A DNA stretch of 64,000 nt from Thiothrix litoralis. Its GTDB lineage: Bacteria > Pseudomonadota > Gammaproteobacteria > Thiotrichales > Thiotrichaceae. Under the pieces are notes generated by a model. It saw only the letters and a program-made list of their open reading frames with translations, did no database searches and was not told the DNA's origin. The translations under genes and the position numbers were made by a program. The DNA lies in assembly GCF_017901135.1 (NCBI RefSeq), contig NZ_CP072801.1:3221501-3285500 (forward strand). The letters run 5' to 3'. Below are positions 44,468-53,051 of this stretch, piece after piece (position 1 is the first letter of the stretch; every line of letters begins with the position of its first letter).

Positions 44468-46519
44468 CTATTGTTTACGTTTGTCGGGATGTTCCAATAG
44501 TGGCAACATCGCACCGGAAATATTGACCAGCAACCCCCCGGCATACAGCGCAATCGCACCACCGATACCCATACCGAACACCAAAATGCCCGATACGCAA
44601 GCGATACCTGAAGCGGTATTCATTAGTTCGCTGTTATTCATGCGTTTTTGCAGTTCAGCAGACATCTTGATCAGGTAAGGCAGGTGCAGCAGGTCAGGTG
44701 TCATCAGCACCACATCGGCGGTATCCTGCGCAATGGTTGCCGCACCATGCAGCGATACGGATACATCCGCTTTTTGCAGGGCAACCGAGTCGTTGATGCC
44801 ATCACCAATAAAACAAACCTTGCGGCCTTCGTTTTGCAACCTCTCGACGTGCTTGGCTTTGTCGGCAGGCAGGGTTTCGGCAAAGTAATCGTCAATACCC
44901 AGCGTGTCAGCCAGATGCCGGGTTGGCTTTTCCTGATCACCAGAAATGATATACAGCTTGATGCCGAGTGCATGGAGCGCCTTGATGGCATCGTGGGCTT
45001 GTGGACGCAGGGTAGGCCGTAATTCGAGTGCACCCAGCAGCACTGAATTCGCAGAAGCTACGTAAACAATCGAATAGCCTTTATCACCCGCTTCCGCCTG
45101 CAAGGCTTCCAGTGCTTCGGGGATGACGGTACCGGCATTGCGGATAAAACGTTCGCTGCCGATCATAATGCTGTGCTGTGTCTGTTCAGCATCACGTAAT
45201 TCCACCCGCAGGCCATGACCAATCGCGTAATCGGTATTGACCATCTCCAGCAATTCAATGCCCTGTTGCTGTGCATGGCGGCAAATCGCTTGCGCAATCG
45301 GGTGTTTTTGACGTTGTTCTGCGCTCGCCGCGTATTGCAACACCTGTGCTTCGCTAAAACCGTTACAGGCAATGACGCGCTCAATATGAGGAACTTCCTC
45401 GGTCAAGGTGCCAGTCTTGTCGAAGACCACCGTATCCACATGGTGTAGCACATCAAAAGCACGGCCATCCTTGACAAAAATGCCGTTGCGCGAGGCGATA
45501 CGCAGGTAATTCAAGACAGTCAAGGGTGCAGAGGTACGCATTTGGTAACCGAAACCACTATAACTGAGGGCAATCGCGTGGCTAACGCCGATCAGTGGCA
45601 GGGCAACCGCAGATGCCAGCATGGTACGCAACGCGCCCTTCTCAACGATGGCATCACCGCGTGACTGCACCTTGTGTTTGAAGGTTGCAGCGTGTTCCAG
45701 CGTTTTGGCAATTTGCCCGGTAAGGGTTTCCGCACCCTGCTTTTCAACAATCACTTGCAAACGACCAGACACCAGCAAAGTAGAGGTGAGTACCGGGTCG
45801 CCCGGCTTTTTTTCGATGGGCTGCGCTTCCCCGGTCAGCAAATGTTGATCCACCATCCCCTCACCTGCCGCTACATAGCCATCAACGGGAATCATGTCAC
45901 CAGCATTGACGACAATCATGTCTTGCGCCTGCAAACTGCTCAAGGATACTTCGATTTCCACACCGTCTTTCAGTAGCCAGACGGTTTCGGACAATTCACC
46001 AAAGATACGGCTAAAATCGGTCTGTGCTTCACGCTCGGTTTTGGCCACCAACCGACTGGTGGTAAACAACACCGTGAACAACACGCTAGTGATAAAGAAA
46101 TATCCCAGAAACAGGGTAAAGCTCACTGACAGGGTGTCAAATAGCACCACTGCCAGCTTACTCTTCTTCTGATACGCTGCCCGCATTTTACGCATCAAGT
46201 AAATGTAGTTGTAACCTAGCAACGGCAAACCCGCCAATCCGATCAGTGGCGAAGTGATAGCTCCCAACCCCAACAGCCCCAGCGCACCCAGCGCAACCCT
46301 TTGCTGATGAGCGGCTTCAGCCTCAATAGCCGACATCATGCTTTTTTTACCCTTGGCATGAACAGCTTCAATGGCTACCGGCGGGGCAAGTGTGGCACTT
46401 TGAAGCGGCAGCACAGGCAATACCTTCTGCTTGGCTGTCCGCCGGTTTATCCTAACTTTAAGACGATCCAATAAGACGCCGCCCGCGCCTCCGAGCAACA
46501 AAACTGTCAAAATAGGCAT
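44468..46519 (-). CDS. P1B-like P-type ATPase with FGY in place of CPC (copy 3)
   Basis: A 683-residue ATPase with an N-terminal membrane segment (MPILTVLLLGGAGGVLLDRL) and a basic stretch, as in the other copies. The motifs are LTGEAQPIEK (the serine of TGES is Ala), DKTGTLTEEV, QKHPIAQAI with the P1B HP dipeptide, and GDGINDSVAL. The membrane site reads GFGYQMRTSAPLTVL, aligning FGY with CPC. It follows the 34-residue reading frame by three bases, so its translation is probably coupled to that peptide. The operon otherwise holds small-molecule enzymes. Confidence 0.9.
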   Translation of the reverse strand: MPILTVLLLGGAGGVLLDRLKVRINRRTAKQKVLPVLPLQSATLAPPVAIEAVHAKGKKSMMSAIEAEAAHQQRVALGALGLLGLGAITSPLIGLAGLPLLGYNYIYLMRKMRAAYQKKSKLAVVLFDTLSVSFTLFLGYFFITSVLFTVLFTTSRLVAKTEREAQTDFSRIFGELSETVWLLKDGVEIEVSLSSLQAQDMIVVNAGDMIPVDGYVAAGEGMVDQHLLTGEAQPIEKKPGDPVLTSTLLVSGRLQVIVEKQGAETLTGQIAKTLEHAATFKHKVQSRGDAIVEKGALRTMLASAVALPLIGVSHAIALSYSGFGYQMRTSAPLTVLNYLRIASRNGIFVKDGRAFDVLHHVDTVVFDKTGTLTEEVPHIERVIACNGFSEAQVLQYAASAEQRQKHPIAQAICRHAQQQGIELLEMVNTDYAIGHGLRVELRDAEQTQHSIMIGSERFIRNAGTVIPEALEALQAEAGDKGYSIVYVASANSVLLGALELRPTLRPQAHDAIKALHALGIKLYIISGDQEKPTRHLADTLGIDDYFAETLPADKAKHVERLQNEGRKVCFIGDGINDSVALQKADVSVSLHGAATIAQDTADVVLMTPDLLHLPYLIKMSAELQKRMNNSELMNTASGIACVSGILVFGMGIGGAIALYAGGLLVNISGAMLPLLEHPDKRKQ

Positions 46520-46522
46520 GGC

Positions 46523-46627
46523 TTACTCTTTGCCTTCACCGGCAGGAAACAACAAGCCCATCTCATCGAGCTTCTTTGAGTGATCCACTGAGCGTATTCC
46601 CAGTGCTCTCATTGATTTTTTCGGCAT
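46523..46627 (-). CDS. 34-residue peptide upstream of P-type ATPase
   Basis: An open frame MPKKSMRALGIRSV... with a good AAAGGACAG ribosome site seven bases before its ATG. It ends in GEGKE and TAA, three bases from the ATPase start, and supplies the ATPase ribosome site (AAGAGTAAG). The composition is basic at the N-terminus and acidic at the end, with no membrane helix or cysteine. It could be a small subunit, a leader peptide for coupled translation, or a precursor peptide. I do not recognise it. Confidence 0.55.
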   Translation of the reverse strand: MPKKSMRALGIRSVDHSKKLDEMGLLFPAGEGKE

Positions 46628-46652
46628 AAAACTGTCCTTTTTTATTTAATGC

Positions 46653-47759
46653 TTATTGAATAACCTTGACCAGCTCACCCAACGCCTCATCATCCACGGC
46701 GACACCCAACCCAGGATCGTCATTCGCCATCCACATCTCGCCATTGTCAACCACAATCGGGTTATTCGTTGCTACCGTGGCGGGGGAATAATTATGAGCA
46801 TCAATGGTGGTAATCAGGTTGTTGGGCGAAGTCGTCAAGGCTAAATGCGTCAGGGCGGCCGTGGTGATTTCCGTACCCCACTGGGTTGAATAGGTAATGC
46901 CCAACGTTGTTGCGCCGACAATATCCCGCACCACCCGCGCCGGAGAAATGCCACCAAACTTATTAATATGCAAAACGATGCTGTCACAGGCGTTAGTTGC
47001 ATAAGCACGCAGCACATCATTCACACTGTTGAGGCTGTTATCCAGCTTGATCGGGAGATTGACCCGCTCACGCACCGAGCGACAATCATCCACTGTCCAG
47101 CAGGGCTGCTCGATGGTGAAGTCCAAATCTCGCACCCGATTGAGAATATGCAAGGCATGATCCACTCGCCAGTTACCGGCCACATCGACGGTAAACATTT
47201 CGTTATCACGCTTTTCTGCCAACAGGCTCTGGATACGCGCCAAATCCAGTTGCATGTCGCCATGACCTACCCGGAACTGGAATTGACGATAGCCTTCCAG
47301 ACGCCAGTCGTTCAGGGTTTGCACCATGTCTGCTGGTGGTGCGTGGGTAATGGAGCGGTACAACGGCGCTTTTTCCTGCAACTTACCACCCAGCAGTGCG
47401 TGCAGGGGTTGCCCCAGTGACTTGCCGAGAATGTCCCAGCAGGCCATGTCAAAGCCGGTCTTGATAGCTCCCTGCCCTGGAATCATGTTCATGGTTTGCT
47501 GGATAACACCAAGCTGGCAGGGATCTTTATCCATCAAATGGCGTTCGATCAGTTCGGCACTGCTGGCCAGAATACCCGGCGCATACATGGGGTAAGAGCC
47601 GACAGCACCAGATTCACCATAACCCACCAGACCACAGTCTGTTGCAATACGGGTAATGATCACTTCGGCATTGTCCACACCCGGTTCCAGTGAACACGTG
47701 AACTTGCCGCAAATCATCGGCATTTCTTTCCGGTACAGGGAAACTTTCTTTATCTTCAT
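46653..47759 (-). CDS. Enolase-superfamily protein (mandelate racemase/MLE type), variant active site
   Basis: A 368-residue protein with the enolase-superfamily metal ligands in FTVDVAGNW, FTIEQPC and PIKLDNSLN. Where the MLE group has a lysine at the end of strand 2 (KxK) it reads FQFRVGHGD, and where the strand-6 lysine is expected it reads IVLHINKFGG. Compared with the paralogue at 51271, the lysines are Arg and His. AAGGAGG precedes the ATG at 47759. It follows the TauD-type gene. The family acts by taking a proton next to a carboxylate, in racemisation or dehydration. Confidence 0.85.
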   Translation of the reverse strand: MKIKKVSLYRKEMPMICGKFTCSLEPGVDNAEVIITRIATDCGLVGYGESGAVGSYPMYAPGILASSAELIERHLMDKDPCQLGVIQQTMNMIPGQGAIKTGFDMACWDILGKSLGQPLHALLGGKLQEKAPLYRSITHAPPADMVQTLNDWRLEGYRQFQFRVGHGDMQLDLARIQSLLAEKRDNEMFTVDVAGNWRVDHALHILNRVRDLDFTIEQPCWTVDDCRSVRERVNLPIKLDNSLNSVNDVLRAYATNACDSIVLHINKFGGISPARVVRDIVGATTLGITYSTQWGTEITTAALTHLALTTSPNNLITTIDAHNYSPATVATNNPIVVDNGEMWMANDDPGLGVAVDDEALGELVKVIQ

Positions 47760-47772
47760 CGCACTTTCCTCC

Positions 47773-48780
47773 TTAAAAGCGGCTACCGACACGCTTTTTC
47801 AACATGCCCGTAGTCACACCCATCACCCGTGCTTCACCGGGCTGGATAGCGTAGGCTGGGCGGGCATGACTCCAGCGCTCGTTATCAATCAGGGCAACAT
47901 CGGCGTCTTGCCAGCGCAGCCCCAGCGATGCCTTGTTGTTGATGGCATAGATGGTGGCGATGTCTTCTTCGGTGAAGGGAGTGCCATCACCCACTAACAT
48001 GGTATGCGGACGTTCCTCATCAAGCAGCGTGTTGAAAGGATGCCACTGATCGAAGAACAATCCGTGATTCGCCAGATTGGCAAAGAACAGGTTCTTGCCC
48101 AGTTTTTCGTTGTACTCAAAGGCATCAGCCCAGTAACTGGTACGCAAGATGCCATCCGGCATCCATTGATGATCCCAGCCTTCGGCCAGCACATAGCGCT
48201 CCACATCTTCCCGCGATTCGGTCAGGAACGTATCCTGCCAGTGCTTGTGCACAATGGTATTGTCACCATGCTTGTCGGTCATGTTACGGACATAGCGCAC
48301 ACCGTGTTTCTGTAACTTCTGACCAATGTCCGTTTTCAGCAGTTCATCGGTGGTAACTTCGTTATCGGATGCTAGTGTCCAGCCTCCCGTTTTGGGGCAA
48401 TCCATGGAACCCAGCACCAAACAGCGGGGTGAAACCGACAGGTAGCAGCCTTCGTTGTGGTAGCCCATGTCGATGTGTGGCGGGGTATCATCAATGGAAT
48501 AAACGGCATCGCTCCACTTGCTACGAGGGGCGGCACCACCTTCATAAGCATTGAAGTCCTGATAGATAATGGCACTCCAGCGCTCCAGTTCGCTCAGGTG
48601 TTGCATACCGGTATTGACCAGCACGACCAAGCCTTTCTCGTGCCACTGGTCATGAATGGCAATTTCCAGCGCATGTTGACTGGCGTACTGACTGCAATCC
48701 AGTGTGTAAGCATCCATATCAAGGGCGAGATCGCCGTTACCAAATGGGTAGATAAAGCGCTGCGCTCGGTTATAGGTCAT
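47773..48780 (-). CDS. TauD/TfdA-family Fe(II)/2-oxoglutarate dioxygenase
   Basis: A 335-residue oxygenase with the iron motif HxE in GYHNEGCYL (the TauD group allows Asp or Glu), and the distal His with Arg in DNERWSHARPAY. SyrP-like members of this group hydroxylate amino acids on carrier domains during peptide assembly. The ATG overlaps the aminotransferase stop (ATGA). It may hydroxylate the amino acid handled by its neighbours. Confidence 0.87.
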   Translation of the reverse strand: MTYNRAQRFIYPFGNGDLALDMDAYTLDCSQYASQHALEIAIHDQWHEKGLVVLVNTGMQHLSELERWSAIIYQDFNAYEGGAAPRSKWSDAVYSIDDTPPHIDMGYHNEGCYLSVSPRCLVLGSMDCPKTGGWTLASDNEVTTDELLKTDIGQKLQKHGVRYVRNMTDKHGDNTIVHKHWQDTFLTESREDVERYVLAEGWDHQWMPDGILRTSYWADAFEYNEKLGKNLFFANLANHGLFFDQWHPFNTLLDEERPHTMLVGDGTPFTEEDIATIYAINNKASLGLRWQDADVALIDNERWSHARPAYAIQPGEARVMGVTTGMLKKRVGSRF

Positions 48781-50018
48781 GTTACTGCTCCTAAAAAATG
48801 TTTCATGGGTCGGGATGCCTTGCTAAAGGGTTTTACCGTATCCCGTCTTCTGTTCAGTGACACCAGTTTCGACCGAGATAGGCATTCGGTTTGTTCCAGA
48901 TAATTGGCCAGACGTTTCAGACCGGCTTCAATCTGCGGGGTGGGGCAGGCAAAGTTGAGGCGGAGGAAAGCGTTATCCCGCTGCTGAAAGTCAATACCGG
49001 GTACCGAACCGATGGCATGGTACTGCGCCAATTCCAGCGCCATTTGCATGGCATCACGCCCGCCATCAGCCACATCAACCAGTGCGAAAAAACCGGCCTG
49101 TGGCTGCGAACGCAAATTCAGACCGAGATGACTGGCAGTCTGCTTGAACATCGCCCAGTTGTGACGCAGCAACGCGCGGTGTTTCCCCACTAGCTCATCT
49201 CGGTGTTGCAACAGTTCCAGTGCCAGCAACTGACTGGGTAAACTGGTACACATGTTCAACACGGCCTTGACGTTGGTCATCAACGCTACCTGTGCTTCAG
49301 GAACGATCAGATAGCCTATGCGAAAACCGGCAATCGCCAGCGATTTGGACAGACTGTTGATGATCATGTGCTGGTCAGCGACATGGATGGCACTGGGAAT
49401 GGGGGTATCCCCTAATGGCAGATCTTGGTACACCTCGTCAAAAATCACCGGAACACCCAAGCTAGCGATCACTTCCAATTCCGCCGCTGACAACACAGCA
49501 CCGTGTGGATTACTGGGCGAATTGATCAGAATCGCCTGCGTTTTACTGGAAATGAAACGCGGCAGTTGCTCCACGTCGATGCAATAATCATCCCTGACGG
49601 GTACAAAGCGACACCGGGCTGAAAAAATCTTCGCCATGACCCTGTAAGCAGGATAGTGTGATTCGGGCAAAATGATTTCCCCGCCGGTTTCCAACAACAT
49701 GGCTAACGCAATGGTCAGTGCCCCGGAGGCACCATCAGTAATGCAAACCCGCTCCGGTGATAAGTCGTAGCCGAACTGTTCCCGGTAATGACGGCAAACA
49801 GCGTGACGCAAACTGGCCATACCATTAATATCCCCGTAACTGACATGCCTACCAAGCATTTTCCTATCTAGATGTATGTCAACATGCTCAAAGGGATTGA
49901 AAGAGGATACCCCCTTACCGAAATTGACCGGTTCCAAGCGACGATGATCCGTGCTATCGAAAACATTCATGATTTCGTCCATCGCAAGCGACGGGTACGA
50001 ACGATAGTGATCAAACAT
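48777..50018 (-). CDS. Class I/II PLP aminotransferase
   Basis: A 413-residue fold-type I enzyme with the PLP lysine in NSLSKSLAIAGFRIGY, the PLP Asp in VIFDEVYQD and the NSPSNPHG motif. GAGGAAGGG precedes the ATG. It is the first gene of the operon that continues with the TauD-type oxygenase and the enolase-like enzyme. It would convert an oxo acid to an amino acid, or the reverse, as part of building-block supply. Confidence 0.9.
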   Translation of the reverse strand: MFDHYRSYPSLAMDEIMNVFDSTDHRRLEPVNFGKGVSSFNPFEHVDIHLDRKMLGRHVSYGDINGMASLRHAVCRHYREQFGYDLSPERVCITDGASGALTIALAMLLETGGEIILPESHYPAYRVMAKIFSARCRFVPVRDDYCIDVEQLPRFISSKTQAILINSPSNPHGAVLSAAELEVIASLGVPVIFDEVYQDLPLGDTPIPSAIHVADQHMIINSLSKSLAIAGFRIGYLIVPEAQVALMTNVKAVLNMCTSLPSQLLALELLQHRDELVGKHRALLRHNWAMFKQTASHLGLNLRSQPQAGFFALVDVADGGRDAMQMALELAQYHAIGSVPGIDFQQRDNAFLRLNFACPTPQIEAGLKRLANYLEQTECLSRSKLVSLNRRRDTVKPFSKASRPMKHFLGAVT

Positions 50019-50088
50019 TACCTTAACCCTTCCTCGTAATAGGTACCTGAAAAAAGATTAGGTGCAACTAATGCACAGCACAAGCAAA

Positions 50089-50109
50089 CGTGACATTTCT
50101 TAACATTTA
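50089..50109 (+). promoter_or_regulatory. CTTAACA-type operator upstream of the aminotransferase operon
   Basis: CGTGACATTTCTTAACATTT with two units ten bases apart. It overlaps the last codons of the HMG-CoA-lyase-like gene and lies 71 bp upstream of the aminotransferase ATG. The motif points away from the aminotransferase, unlike the other sites, so its role is less sure. Confidence 0.45.
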
Positions 50110-51101
50110 ACAGAGACACCGTTTACGCTGTGCAGAGCAGCCAAGCTATCCAGTACCTGCGAGAGGGTTTTGTAAGGTTGGCGGGGCAATAAATCAATCA
50201 GATCACCCAGCTTATGCGGATACTGTGCCAGCAGCGCACGACTCCAGATGGGGTCAACATTTTTCTGTGCCAGTACGCCATACAAGTGGCGGTCATCCCC
50301 ATCAACCTGACGTAACGACAGGTATTGTTCACAAAACGCCCGCGTTTCTGTTTCAATCGACGCTTTCGCCAACGCATTAGCAGCCAGATACCCCCCCAGC
50401 GAGGTATTACCACCGGCTAGACCAAAACCATTCAGCGAAACATCAATCAGGTCACAACCACAAGCAAATGCACAGTTGGAGTTCTCAATCGCGTTACCCA
50501 GCGTATCATGCGCATGGAACCCTAGCGGCTGATGGCAATGCTGTTTCGCCACGGCAATCAGCGGTTCGATTTCGTGCGGCGACAAGGCTCCCCGTGAATC
50601 AGCAAAGTAAACCCGGTCAATACTGTTTGACGGGGAAATCTTTTGCAGAAGGTCAGCCACTTCATCATGCCGGTAGGAAGAAATGCAAATCAGGTTCAGA
50701 CTAACCTTGATGGTTGATGACTGTTCATGCAGATAGTCAGCAATCCGTAATGCTTGGTCAATCACCTCCGCCGTACAGGTCAGACGCACCAGCGACAAAT
50801 AGAGCAACTTACCCGCAACTGCCGCCTGCCAGCCGTCCTCTGCCGGGTTCAACATGCCGACGAATTGCAGATCAGGATGCTGACGCACACTCTCCGCCAA
50901 AAATTCGACAGGGCAGCCGTTGACCAGTGAGGTCGTTGCGGCTGGTGGGCGCAGAAAACCGATTTCCACCTGCGTCACGCCCTGCCTGCCAAGGAAACCC
51001 AACAGCGCATCGATCTCCTCACGGGAAAACTGCCACTGGTTGAGATAACCGCCATCCCGTAACGTTACATCCAGTATATTGTGGAAACTGATGCCATGCA
51101 T
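50100..51101 (-). CDS. DRE-TIM metallolyase (HMG-CoA lyase/oxovalerate aldolase-like)
   Basis: A 333-residue TIM-barrel protein with the metal and base motif DVTLRDGGY at the start, the metal histidines in GFHAHDTLG and the GGNTSLGG loop. This family forms or breaks C-C bonds next to a carboxylate or carbonyl (HMG-CoA lyase, 4-hydroxy-2-oxovalerate aldolase, isopropylmalate synthase). Length and motifs fit the aldolase branch better than the synthases, which are longer. It starts divergently from the enolase-like operon across an operator, and precedes the aminotransferase by 81 bp. Confidence 0.86.
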   Translation of the reverse strand: MHGISFHNILDVTLRDGGYLNQWQFSREEIDALLGFLGRQGVTQVEIGFLRPPAATTSLVNGCPVEFLAESVRQHPDLQFVGMLNPAEDGWQAAVAGKLLYLSLVRLTCTAEVIDQALRIADYLHEQSSTIKVSLNLICISSYRHDEVADLLQKISPSNSIDRVYFADSRGALSPHEIEPLIAVAKQHCHQPLGFHAHDTLGNAIENSNCAFACGCDLIDVSLNGFGLAGGNTSLGGYLAANALAKASIETETRAFCEQYLSLRQVDGDDRHLYGVLAQKNVDPIWSRALLAQYPHKLGDLIDLLPRQPYKTLSQVLDSLAALHSVNGVSVKC

Positions 51102-51177
51102 ATTTTGCAGCCTGCTCCGTGAAACGGTTTAAATTCCCGTGAAGCGTAGTCAGGCTTTGTTGCAAACGCAATAAAAC

Positions 51178-51197
51178 GCAACATTTCTTAACATTTT
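51178..51197 (+). promoter_or_regulatory. CTTAACA-type operator between the metallolyase and enolase-like genes
   Basis: GCAACATTTCTTAACATTTT in the 169-bp divergent gap. It can serve either the metallolyase gene (ATG at 51101) or the plus-strand operon starting at 51271. No convincing -10 box stands at the distance seen elsewhere; TAACAG and CAGTAT near 51225-51233 are the best candidates. Confidence 0.5.
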
Positions 51198-51270
51198 TAC
51201 CGTTGAGTTCAGGAGCAAGTTGCGTAACAGTATGGGTTCGTTGAGACGAAGCTTTACCCAAGGAAGATAT

Positions 51271-52380
51271 ATGCCTCTCAGGATCAGCAAAATCACGGTT
51301 TACGCACTCGAACTTCCCCTCAACAAACCCTATCGGGTGTCAGGCGGGCGCGTGTATGTAGAAAAAATGGACAGTGTGATCGTCGCTATCGAGACCGATA
51401 ACGGACTGATCGGGTGGGGCGAAGGTTGCCCGTTTGGTAACGCTTACCTACCGGCATTTTCGGCAGGCATTCATGCTGGCATTGCCGAACTAGCCCCCCA
51501 TCTGCTAGGTGAAAATCCGCTGCATCTGGAACAATTCAACCACACGATGGATATTCTTCTGGCTGGGCATTGGTACGTCAAATCAGCCTTGGATATGGCC
51601 TGTTGGGACATTCTCGGCAAGCATACCCAGCTACCCCTGTATGCTTTGCTGGGCGGGCGCTTCAGCCATAGCGTCGACATTCTGGGGGTATTTGCCAACG
51701 GTACGCCGGATGAAATGGTTGCTGATCTGCGTAACCTGCGCAAATTGGGTTACCACCTCTTTTCCCCCAAAATTGGCGGTGACGTAGCCGTGGACATTGC
51801 CCGGATCGAAGCTATCCGTGCCGACCTGCAAGCCCACGAAAAAATCACCCTTGACGCCAACCGGAGCTGGTTGCCAGATCAGGCCATACAAATCATCAAT
51901 GCGATCAATGATCCCACCCTATATTTCGAGCAACCCTGCGAAACGCTGGATGAATGCCGCGCCGTGCGTCAATTGACCCGCAACCCGCTGATTCTGGATG
52001 AGTGTATTCACAGCTTTGCCGATTTGCTGCAAGCTCAACGGGAGAATATCGCCCAAGCCATCAACATCAAGCTGGGGCGGGTTGGCGGTGTAACTAAAGC
52101 ACGCCGGATGCGGGATTTCTGTGTCAATACGGGGCTGCGCATGAACATTGAGGAAACGGGCGGCAGCGTTATTGCCAGCACCGCAGCCGTGCATTTGGCT
52201 GTGGCCACCCCCCCCCGTTACCGGCTGGCAACGTCGGACAACACCCGTCTGCACAAAATCGTGCCAGCCATGGGCGGCTATATTTTTGATACTGGCGTCG
52301 GCATACCCCCAGACACGCCCGGACTGGGCGTTGACCCCATTCTGGACATATTGGGCGAACCCGTTGCCGTCTACAGCTAA
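51271..52380 (+). CDS. Enolase-superfamily protein (MLE/hydroxyproline-dehydratase-like)
   Basis: A 369-residue protein with a complete MLE-type site: Lys in LFSPKIGGD, Asp in TLDANRSW, Glu in YFEQPCE, Asp in LILDECIHS and Lys in AINIKLGRVGG. This resembles cis-3-hydroxyproline dehydratase and hydroxyproline-betaine epimerase enzymes, which act on hydroxylated or methylated amino acids. AAGGAAG lies before the ATG at 51271; an open frame to 51220 crosses the promoter. It heads a six-gene plus-strand operon and is a diverged paralogue of 46653-47759. Confidence 0.88.
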   Translation: MPLRISKITVYALELPLNKPYRVSGGRVYVEKMDSVIVAIETDNGLIGWGEGCPFGNAYLPAFSAGIHAGIAELAPHLLGENPLHLEQFNHTMDILLAGHWYVKSALDMACWDILGKHTQLPLYALLGGRFSHSVDILGVFANGTPDEMVADLRNLRKLGYHLFSPKIGGDVAVDIARIEAIRADLQAHEKITLDANRSWLPDQAIQIINAINDPTLYFEQPCETLDECRAVRQLTRNPLILDECIHSFADLLQAQRENIAQAINIKLGRVGGVTKARRMRDFCVNTGLRMNIEETGGSVIASTAAVHLAVATPPRYRLATSDNTRLHKIVPAMGGYIFDTGVGIPPDTPGLGVDPILDILGEPVAVYS

Positions 52381-52406
52381 CCTATTTCTGTTTTCACCCT
52401 CAACTT

Positions 52407-53051
52407 ATGGATCGAAACACTACCATGACCAGTCACCAGGAACGCTATGATAATTGGGCCCCCGACTACAACAAAGATGTCGCCGCCAGAAACTACGACG
52501 GCCCCGAATACATGGTTGAATACCTCATGGAACTGGCAGACGCGAATAAAGTGCCGGTCTCGCCTTCACTGCCAGACTTCAAGATCCTTGACGTGGCCTG
52601 TGGCTCAGGGCTGGTAGGGCAGATGCTGCAAAAAAAGGGCTTCAGCCACATTGACGGTACTGACCTGTCACAGGGCATGATTGTCGAAGCACATCATTCT
52701 GGTGCTTACCAGACCCTGATGGCATGGATCAACCTGAACCAGCCGCTGCCCTTTTTCCTGCATGGACAATACGATCTGACCGTTTGCTGCGGTGTGTTTG
52801 CGCTGGACTTCGTTGAGCCAAAATCACTCAGTCATCTGGTGCAAGTGACCAAACCAGGCGGCACCATCATCATGAGCACCAAAACCACGTATTACGACAC
52901 TTACGATTTCGCTGGGTATTACCAAAGCTTGGTGGAAACAGGTGCACTGGAACTGGTCGACTACCGCATGAACAAGCCTTACCTCGGCACTGAAGCCGAT
53001 GGGCATTACTGGGTATTCAACGTTCCGGCGGCGCAAGAGGGCGCAGCATGA
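52407..53051 (+). CDS. Class I SAM-dependent methyltransferase
   Basis: A 214-residue methyltransferase with the SAM motif ILDVACGSGLVGQML and Asp in GTDLSQGM. ATGs at 52407 and 52425 are both possible; neither has a strong ribosome site. Its stop overlaps the start of the dehydrogenase-like gene (ATGA). It resembles small-molecule O- or N-methyltransferases of the Williams-Beuren group. The acceptor is unknown. Confidence 0.85.
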   Translation: MDRNTTMTSHQERYDNWAPDYNKDVAARNYDGPEYMVEYLMELADANKVPVSPSLPDFKILDVACGSGLVGQMLQKKGFSHIDGTDLSQGMIVEAHHSGAYQTLMAWINLNQPLPFFLHGQYDLTVCCGVFALDFVEPKSLSHLVQVTKPGGTIIMSTKTTYYDTYDFAGYYQSLVETGALELVDYRMNKPYLGTEADGHYWVFNVPAAQEGAA

